From assembly GCF_013520865.1 (NCBI RefSeq), contig NZ_JACDXJ010000001.1, forward strand, positions 62,001 to 126,000: DNA of 64,000 bases, read 5' to 3'. The translations under genes and the position numbers were made by a program. The notes beneath the pieces are model-generated. The model worked only from the letters and a program-made list of their open reading frames with translations, was not told where the DNA came from and made no database searches. Shown one piece after another: positions 58,738-64,000 of this stretch. Source of the stretch: Microvirga mediterraneensis. Lineage in GTDB: Bacteria; Pseudomonadota; Alphaproteobacteria; Rhizobiales; Beijerinckiaceae. Position 1 is the first letter of the stretch, and every line of letters starts with the position of its first letter.

Positions 58738-60117
58738 GTGACTTCGCTCCGCACCCGCCTCTTCATCATCCTCATCGCCGCCACGACCCTGATCTGGCTG
58801 TTCGCGACGGCCTGGATCTATCTCGACACCAAGCGCCAGCTGCAGCATGTGCTCGACACCCGGATCATGGAGGCTGCCCGCATGGTGGGCTCCCTCGTCA
58901 CGAGCGGCGAGATCGGGCTGTCGGTCCGCGCCGACGAGGCCCCATCCTCCATCCCCCTGCCCGAGCTGATCCCTGTGGGTTACGAGCGTCAGCTCTCCTG
59001 CCAGATCTGGTCGTTCGACGGTCGATTGATCGGTCGCTCCAGCGGCGCGCCCAAGGCCGCCCTGTCGAACGGGACCAGTGGTTTCTCGGAACAGGAGGTC
59101 GGCGGCGAGCCGTGGCGAGTCTATGCTTTCGCCGACCAGGAACGCGGCATCCGCGTGCTGGTCGGCGACCGGCTCGGATTGCGCGACCGCCTCGTGGCGG
59201 ACCTCGTGCGTGGGCTCCTGCTGCCAGCCATCGTCGTGGTCCCGCTCCTCGCCTTCCTGATCTGGGCCAGCGTCGGGCGCGGTCTGCAGCCTCTGCGCCG
59301 CCTGACGCAAGGGCTCAAGGCAAGGGGCCCCGAGGACCTGAGCCCGGTCGACGTCGGCACACCACCCTCGGAGATCCGCCCCGTGGTCGAGGCCCTGAAC
59401 GGCCTGTTCGGCAAGGTAGCGGCGGCCCGCGAGCACGAGCGCAGCTTCACGGCCTTTGCCGCGCATGAGCTGCGCACTCCGCTGGCCGGCCTGCGCACCC
59501 AAGTCCAGGTGGCCCTGGCGGCGAAGGATCCGAGCATCCGCGAAGGGGCCCTGAGGCAAACGCTAGTGGCGGTCGATCGCACCAGTCGGCTCGTACGCCA
59601 GCTGCTCGCCATGTCCGAGCTCGATGCGACAGTGGACGAGGGCGAGGTGCAGGACATCCTCGTCGGATCGGCCTTGGCGGAAGTCATCGCCAGCCTTGGC
59701 ACGGGCGCTGTCCAGGTTGAGATCGACCCCGCGCTCCACCACACGACGATCCGGATGAACCGGGAGCTCTTCCATCTTGCTATTCGCAACCTGCACGAGA
59801 ACGCGGTTCAGCACTCGCCGGAGGGCGGTGTCGTCCGATGGGTGCTCGATGTCCAGACGAGTTCGCCGATGATCGCCGTGGAGGACGAGGGCCCCGGCAT
59901 CCCCGAGGACGAGATCGGCCAAGTGACCGACCGGTTCTTCCGCGGCCGCCATCGCAGCACCGTCGGCAGCGGTCTCGGCCTCGCCATCGTCGAAGCGGCC
60001 CTCAAGCGCGCCAGGGCTTCTTTCATGCTCCGGAACCGGCAGGACCGGTCCGGCCTGCGGGCCGGGTTCGCCTTAGGCCAAATCGGGAGCATCGAGAGAG
60101 AGGCTCAGCCACGATAG
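58738..60117 (+). CDS. Sensor histidine kinase (QseC/TctE-like)
   Basis: A 459-residue membrane kinase with a GTG start one base after the regulator stop. Two helices (about 8-28 and 160-182) flank a periplasmic sensor of about 130 residues. A HAMP-like linker is followed by AAHELRTPLAGLR with H243, then NLHENAVQHSP, EDEGPGIP and GSGLGLAIVEAAL. It phosphorylates the OmpR-type regulator. The periplasmic sensor with a nearby thiol-redox operon suggests sensing of envelope redox, metal or wall stress; this is inference. Confidence 0.92.
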   Translation: MTSLRTRLFIILIAATTLIWLFATAWIYLDTKRQLQHVLDTRIMEAARMVGSLVTSGEIGLSVRADEAPSSIPLPELIPVGYERQLSCQIWSFDGRLIGRSSGAPKAALSNGTSGFSEQEVGGEPWRVYAFADQERGIRVLVGDRLGLRDRLVADLVRGLLLPAIVVVPLLAFLIWASVGRGLQPLRRLTQGLKARGPEDLSPVDVGTPPSEIRPVVEALNGLFGKVAAAREHERSFTAFAAHELRTPLAGLRTQVQVALAAKDPSIREGALRQTLVAVDRTSRLVRQLLAMSELDATVDEGEVQDILVGSALAEVIASLGTGAVQVEIDPALHHTTIRMNRELFHLAIRNLHENAVQHSPEGGVVRWVLDVQTSSPMIAVEDEGPGIPEDEIGQVTDRFFRGRHRSTVGSGLGLAIVEAALKRARASFMLRNRQDRSGLRAGFALGQIGSIEREAQPR

Positions 60118-60205
60118 CCGCATCCGCCCAACACCTGACGATGTTTGACCCACTGTCGCTCCGCCCAAGGAACGCCCACGGGAAGTATCCAGTACCCGCC
60201 GATCC

Positions 60206-60219
60206 TTGACTTACGTCAA
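60206..60219 (+). promoter_or_regulatory. FNR/FixK-type box TTGAC-N4-GTCAA
   Basis: TTGACTTACGTCAA is a perfect inverted repeat of the Crp/Fnr class, close to the FixK/FnrL consensus TTGAT-N4-ATCAA. A TAAATT -10-like hexamer at 60239-60244 would place the box near -40, the usual activating position. The downstream operon encodes an oxidase of the cytochrome bd type, commonly induced at low oxygen. Confidence 0.6.
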
Positions 60220-60232
60220 TGTATGTCCGATA

Positions 60233-60250
60233 TTTCAGTAAATTCTGAAA
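60233..60250. promoter_or_regulatory. Inverted repeat TTTCAG-N6-CTGAAA over the putative -10
   Basis: A perfect six-base inverted repeat with six-base spacer covers the proposed -10 of the GbsR-cydAB operon; a further TTTCAG half-site begins at 60251. Its position is that of a repressor site, and the GbsR-type regulator of the operon is the natural candidate binder. Confidence 0.45.
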
Positions 60251-60264
60251 TTTCAGGACACGCC

Positions 60265-60849
60265 GTGAATCTCCCCCCCCTTGTCCAAACTTTCGTGCTG
60301 CATTTCGGCGAGATGGGCTCCCGCTGGGGCATCAACCGCACGGTCGGCCAGATTTACGCCCTGCTGTATCTCTCCAAGGAGCCGCTGAACGCCGAGGACA
60401 TCGTCGAGCGGCTCGGCGTCTCCCGCTCCAATGTCAGCATGGGGCTGAAGGAATTGCAGGCCTGGAACCTCGTGCGGCTCCAGCACAAGCCCGGCGACCG
60501 GCGCGACTATTTCGCCACGCCCGACGACATCTGGCAGATCGTCCGCACGCTGGTCGAAGAACGCAAGAAACGAGAGATCGACCCGACCATGACGCTCCTG
60601 CGCGAGGTGCTCATGCAGGAGCCCGCCAGCGCCGAGGAGCGTCATGCCCAGGAGCGCATGCGCGAGATGCACGATCTCTTCGAGCTTCTGACCGGCTGGT
60701 ACGCCGATGTGCAGCGCCTCGATACGGAGCGCCTCGTCCAGCTCCTGACGCTCGGCTCGAAGGTGCAGAAGATCCTGGAAATGAAGGACCGTCTCTTCGT
60801 CGTGCCCGGATCGAGGAAGAGCCGCCGAGACGACCCTAAGGAAAAATAA
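60265..60849 (+). CDS. GbsR/MarR-type transcriptional regulator
   Basis: A 194-residue regulator if it starts at the GTG at 60265, which has CAGGA seven bases upstream. The winged helix reads GSRWGINRTVGQIYALLYLS and ERLGVSRSNVSMGLKELQAW, followed by GDRRDYF in the wing. The second half is helical (dimerisation). An ATG at 60223 would add 14 residues but lacks a ribosome site and lies upstream of the proposed transcription start. It is 2 bases before cydA, so it is cotranscribed with the oxidase and may regulate it. Confidence 0.85.
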   Translation: MNLPPLVQTFVLHFGEMGSRWGINRTVGQIYALLYLSKEPLNAEDIVERLGVSRSNVSMGLKELQAWNLVRLQHKPGDRRDYFATPDDIWQIVRTLVEERKKREIDPTMTLLREVLMQEPASAEERHAQERMREMHDLFELLTGWYADVQRLDTERLVQLLTLGSKVQKILEMKDRLFVVPGSRKSRRDDPKEK

Positions 60850-60851
60850 AA

Positions 60852-62273
60852 ATGTTCGACCAGTTCGACGCGCTTCTCCTGGCGCGGTTTCAATTCGCGT
60901 TCACGGTCTCCTTCCATTTCATCTTTCCCGCCTTCTCGATCGGGCTGGCGAGCTATCTCGCCGTGCTGGAGGGGCTGTGGCTCTGGACCGGGCGCGAGGT
61001 CTATCTCAACCTGTTCAAGTACTGGCTCAAGATCTTCGCCCTCGCCTTCGCCATGGGCGTGGTGTCGGGCATCGTCATGTCCTACCAATTCGGCACCAAC
61101 TGGGCCGTGTTCTCCGACAAGGCCGGGCCGGTCATCGGTCCGCTGATGGCCTACGAGGTCATGACTGCGTTCTTCCTGGAGGCGGGCTTCCTCGGCATCA
61201 TGCTGTTCGGCATGGGACGCGTCGGCCGCAAGCTGCATTTCGCCGCCACGCTCGCGGTCGCAATCGGCACCTTCATCTCGGCCTTCTGGATTCTGTCGGC
61301 CAACTCGTGGATGCAGACGCCGGTCGGCTACGGGATCAACGAGGCCGGACAATTCGTGCCGCAGGATTGGTGGGCGATCATCTTCAACCCCTCCTTCCCC
61401 TATCGCCTCGTCCACACGGTCTTCGCCGCCTATCTGACCACGGCCCTGGTGGTCGGCGGCGTCGGCGCCTGGCACCTCCTGCGCGAGCGCACCAACAAGG
61501 GCGCCCGGGTGATGTTCTCGATGGCCATGGGCATGGTCGCGCTGGTCGCCCCGCTCCAGATCCTGGCCGGGGATATGCACGGCCTCAACACGCTCGAGCA
61601 CCAGCCCGCCAAGGTCATGGCCATGGAGGGGCATTTCCAGAGCCATCCCGAGGGCGCGCCTCTGATCCTGTTCGGCATTCCCGACCAGGAGGCTGGAACC
61701 GTGCGCCATGCCATCGAGATCCCGAAAGCCTCGTCGCTCATCCTCAAGCATGATCCGAACGCACCCTTGAACGGGCTCGACACCATCGACCGTGCCGACT
61801 GGCCCTACGTACCGATGGTGTTCTGGTCGTTCCGCATCATGGTGGCCTTGGGGTTCGCGATGCTCGGCCTCGGAGCGCTCAGCCTCTTCGCCCGCTGGCG
61901 CGGCTGGCTCTACGAATGGCGGCCTCTGCACCGGCTGGCGCTGGTGATGGGACCTTCAGGCTTCGTGGCCGTCATCGCCGGCTGGGTGACGACCGAGGTC
62001 GGCCGCCAACCCTTCACTGTCTATGGTCTGCTCAGAACGGCCCAATCGGCATCGCCGCTCGAGGCCCCGGCCGTGGCCGCCTCGCTGCTCACCTTCATCG
62101 TGGTCTACTTCATCGTGTTCGGCGCCGGTACCGGCTACATCCTCAAGCTCATGGCCAAGCCCCCGCATCCGGGCGAGACGGGTCCCGAGGCCGGGCGCGA
62201 TCCGATCCGGACCGCCGGCATTACCCCGGCTCCGGCGGTCAACCCGGCCCGGACCCTCGGCGCAAAGGCATAA
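60852..62273 (+). CDS. cydA: Cytochrome bd-type ubiquinol oxidase subunit I (CydA/CioA)
   Basis: A 473-residue membrane protein with nine helices. Heme-ligand region: ARFQFAFTVSFHFIFP (H22) and PYRLVHTVFAAYL; the quinol-site block is GWVTTEVGRQPF. The short quinol loop and sequence favour the cyanide-insensitive (CioA) branch. It reduces oxygen to water without pumping protons and works at low oxygen or under stress. It starts 2 bases after the regulator and is followed by cydB after 3 bases. Confidence 0.95.
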   Translation: MFDQFDALLLARFQFAFTVSFHFIFPAFSIGLASYLAVLEGLWLWTGREVYLNLFKYWLKIFALAFAMGVVSGIVMSYQFGTNWAVFSDKAGPVIGPLMAYEVMTAFFLEAGFLGIMLFGMGRVGRKLHFAATLAVAIGTFISAFWILSANSWMQTPVGYGINEAGQFVPQDWWAIIFNPSFPYRLVHTVFAAYLTTALVVGGVGAWHLLRERTNKGARVMFSMAMGMVALVAPLQILAGDMHGLNTLEHQPAKVMAMEGHFQSHPEGAPLILFGIPDQEAGTVRHAIEIPKASSLILKHDPNAPLNGLDTIDRADWPYVPMVFWSFRIMVALGFAMLGLGALSLFARWRGWLYEWRPLHRLALVMGPSGFVAVIAGWVTTEVGRQPFTVYGLLRTAQSASPLEAPAVAASLLTFIVVYFIVFGAGTGYILKLMAKPPHPGETGPEAGRDPIRTAGITPAPAVNPARTLGAKA

Positions 62274-62276
62274 ACC

Positions 62277-63284
62277 ATGGCACCCCTTCTCGATCTCCCC
62301 ACGCTCTGGGCCTTCATCATCGCGTTCGCGGTCTTCGCCTATGTGGTGATGGACGGCTTCGACCTCGGCATCGGCATCCTGTTCCCGTTCTTCAGCCCTG
62401 GACCGGAGCGCGACAGCGCCATGAACTCGGTCGCGCCGGTCTGGGACGGCAACGAGACCTGGCTCGTGCTCGGCGGCGGCGGCCTGATGGCAGCCTTCCC
62501 GCTGGCCTACGCCATCATCCTGCCGGCCCTCTACGCACCGATCATCGCCATGGTGCTGGCGCTGATCTTCCGCGGCGTCGCCTTCGAGTTCCGCTGGCGC
62601 GATCCTGGCCATCGCCGCTACTGGGACTTCGCCTTCACGACAGGTTCGGTGGTGGCGACACTGGCGCAGGGCATCACCCTCGGGGCGCTCCTCCAGGGCA
62701 TTGCGGTGGAGGGGCGGTCCTATGCCGGCGGCTGGTGGGACTGGCTCACGCCGTTCAGCCTGCTGGTCGGATTCAGCCTCGTGATCGGCTACGCCCTGCT
62801 CGGCGCGACTTGGCTCGTCATGAAGACAGAGGGCGCCGTCCAGGGCCACAGCTTCCGTCTTGCCGGCAAGCTCGCGGTCGGCCTGATCGTCTGCATCGGA
62901 CTCGTGAGCGCGGCGACGCCGTTCCTGAGCGGCGCCTATTACGAGCGCTGGTTCGCCTGGCCGCAGGTCCTGTTCACCGCCCAGGTACCACTGCTCGTCG
63001 GCCTCTGCTCCGGAGCGCTGTTGGTAAGCCTGGTGCGACGCTGGGAGTACTGGCCGTTCCTGTTGACGCTGGGGCTGTTCGCCCTCGGCCTCCTGGGCTT
63101 GGGCGTCAGCATGTTCCCGCACGTGGTGCCGAATGCCGTCACCATCCACGAGGCGGCGGCGCCGCATGCCAGCCTTCAGTTCATGCTGGTCGGCGCGAGC
63201 GTGCTGATCCCGATCATCCTCGCCTATACCGGGTATGCGTATTGGGTGTTCCGCGGTAAGACCGGACACGAGGGATATCACTGA
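62277..63284 (+). CDS. cydB: Cytochrome bd-type ubiquinol oxidase subunit II (CydB/CioB)
   Basis: A 335-residue membrane protein with about nine helices, opening with YVVMDGFDLGIGILFPF, the CydB signature. VWDGNETWLVLGGGGLMAAFP is a second conserved block. It completes the oxidase with CydA. Its TGA overlaps the ATG of a small DUF2474 gene by one base. Confidence 0.95.
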   Translation: MAPLLDLPTLWAFIIAFAVFAYVVMDGFDLGIGILFPFFSPGPERDSAMNSVAPVWDGNETWLVLGGGGLMAAFPLAYAIILPALYAPIIAMVLALIFRGVAFEFRWRDPGHRRYWDFAFTTGSVVATLAQGITLGALLQGIAVEGRSYAGGWWDWLTPFSLLVGFSLVIGYALLGATWLVMKTEGAVQGHSFRLAGKLAVGLIVCIGLVSAATPFLSGAYYERWFAWPQVLFTAQVPLLVGLCSGALLVSLVRRWEYWPFLLTLGLFALGLLGLGVSMFPHVVPNAVTIHEAAAPHASLQFMLVGASVLIPIILAYTGYAYWVFRGKTGHEGYH

Positions 63285-63406
63285 TGGGCAACGTTCCCGA
63301 ACAGGGCTCCGCTCTCAGGCAATGGCTGTGGTTCGCCGGTCTCTGGGCTGCCGGCGTCGGCACGACCGGAGCGGTCAGCCTGATCCTTAGGGCCTGGCTG
63401 ACCTGA
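63284..63406 (+). CDS. DUF2474 small membrane subunit of the oxidase
   Basis: A 40-residue protein, [19 protein letters not shown] and then one helix ([19 protein letters not shown]). The tryptophans before the helix and the C-terminal RxWL are the DUF2474 pattern. These proteins occur directly behind cydB in alphaproteobacteria and are analogous in size and place to CydX. Its ATG overlaps the cydB stop (TGATG), so it is translationally coupled. It was found by reading beyond the cydB stop. Confidence 0.8.
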   Translation: MGNVPEQGSALRQWLWFAGLWAAGVGTTGAVSLILRAWLT

Positions 63407-63437
63407 TCGTCGGTTGGGATATGCCGGTCGCGAAGGC

Positions 63438-63896
63438 TCAGCCGTCCACCTGCGAGGCTTCACGACGGAAGGAGACCTGCGGCCAATCGGTGGGCGCGAG
63501 GCGGAAGAGCGCCATGCCGACGATCATGGCGGCGACGAAAACGAAGACCTGCCATGGTCCGAAGGTGAGCCCGACCAGGGCCGGACCGGGGCAGAAGCCG
63601 ACGAGGCCCCAGCCGACGCCGAACAGGGCCGCTCCGCCGATCAGCCGAGGATCGAGGTCGCGGCGGGTCGGGATCTCGAGGCGTGGCGCCAGCACAGGCA
63701 CATTGCGGCGCCTGGCGACCAGAGTGCCCAGCGCCGACACCGCGACGGCGCCGCCCATGACCAAGGCGAGGCTCGGGTCCCATTGACCGAAGATGTCGAG
63801 GAAGCCGAGCACCTTGGCAGGGTTGACCATCTGCGAAACGATCAGTCCAAGGCCGAACAGCAGGCCGGACGCAAAGGCGGACAGGATCAGGGGCAT
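63438..63896 (-). CDS. DUF6691 (YeeE/YedE-type) membrane protein
   Basis: A 152-residue membrane protein with four helices: [40 protein letters not shown], and the YeeE-type block [18 protein letters not shown] with the conserved cysteine. In YeeE transporters of thiosulfate-type sulfur, such a half partners a second half. That partner is encoded just upstream (63900 onward, 3-base gap). It is convergent with the oxidase operon. Confidence 0.88.
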   Translation of the reverse strand: MPLILSAFASGLLFGLGLIVSQMVNPAKVLGFLDIFGQWDPSLALVMGGAVAVSALGTLVARRRNVPVLAPRLEIPTRRDLDPRLIGGAALFGVGWGLVGFCPGPALVGLTFGPWQVFVFVAAMIVGMALFRLAPTDWPQVSFRREASQVDG

Positions 63897-63899
63897 GGC

Positions 63900-64000
63900 T
63901 TACATTCCAATGACGTGACGGGCGAGGAAGACCGTGGCGACGGCAGTGCCCATGAAGACGAGCGTCGCCACGATGGAGCGCGGCGAGCCGCGGCCGATGC
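63900..64000 (-). CDS. Partial YeeE/YedE family protein, C-terminal end
   Basis: Only the last 32 residues are in the window: GRGSPRSIVATLVFMGTAV and a final helix ending ARHVIGM before TAA at 63900. The GRGSP-(6)-TL-x-FM pattern followed by a last membrane helix is that of the first half of split YeeE/YedE transporters, and the DUF6691 gene starts 3 bases after its stop. Together they would import a sulfur compound such as thiosulfate. Confidence 0.75.
   Translation of the reverse strand, partial: IGRGSPRSIVATLVFMGTAVATVFLARHVIGM

Overview
The window is GC-rich and gene-dense and reads as a chromosomal piece of an alphaproteobacterium of the order Hyphomicrobiales (Rhizobiales), most likely a Microvirga/Methylobacteriaceae-type soil or root-associated organism. 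The basis is the gene families (two TRAP transporter operons, four solute-binding proteins, DUF2270, DUF2783, DUF2474, DUF6691, GbsR-cydAB), Shine-Dalgarno sites of the GGAGG type, and dispersed intergenic palindromes. The genus is an inference. No rRNA, tRNA, CRISPR, integrase or IS transposase was seen.

Layout. 1-3.5 kb: edge of a branched-chain keto-acid dehydrogenase gene, a small ABM-like protein, a universal stress protein, a DUF2270 membrane protein and a persulfide-dioxygenase-like metallo-hydrolase. 3.7-9.3 kb: a GntR regulator divergent from a TRAP transporter (dctPQM) and a UxaA-type sugar-acid dehydratase. 9.3-10 kb: a repeat-rich gap with a 33-residue membrane protein. 10-12.1 kb: exbB-exbD-tonB. 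12.4-14.2 kb: an FAD monooxygenase with its DUF2783 partner. 14.2-23 kb: an RpiR regulator divergent from a peptide-type ABC transporter, an alpha/beta hydrolase and an AbgB-like amidohydrolase. 23.1-29.6 kb: signalling genes (single receiver, Cache-histidine kinase with NarL-type regulator, GGDEF-EAL protein). 29.7-31.9 kb: a GT1 glycosyltransferase and a nucleotidyltransferase.

32.2-40.8 kb: a seven-gene operon (three SDRs, a TRAP transporter, a ketosteroid-dehydrogenase-like flavoprotein) divergent from a GntR regulator and a GST. 41.1-48 kb: an eight-gene operon with an amino-acid ABC transporter, a D-serine-dehydratase-like PLP enzyme, a DoeB-like deacylase, RidA and a LacI regulator. 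48.6-51 kb: a TPR protein divergent from an AraC regulator. 51-53.4 kb: a sulfur-stress locus (persulfide dioxygenase, TauE, DUF442). 53.4-60.1 kb: a periplasmic thiol-redox operon (DsbD, Tat-exported thioredoxin, two DsbA-like proteins, an L,D-transpeptidase) divergent from an OmpR/histidine-kinase pair. 60.2-63.4 kb: GbsR regulator, cytochrome bd-type oxidase and a 40-residue DUF2474 subunit. The right edge holds a DUF6691/YeeE sulfur-transport pair.

The main theme is uptake of organic acids, amino-acid derivatives and peptides, with each importer next to its own catabolic enzymes and local regulator. A second theme is sulfur/thiol redox and respiration. Recurrent non-coding features are candidate operators in the divergent promoters, GC-rich hairpins just 3' of three of the four solute-binding-protein genes, and palindromic repeats whose ends supply stop codons.
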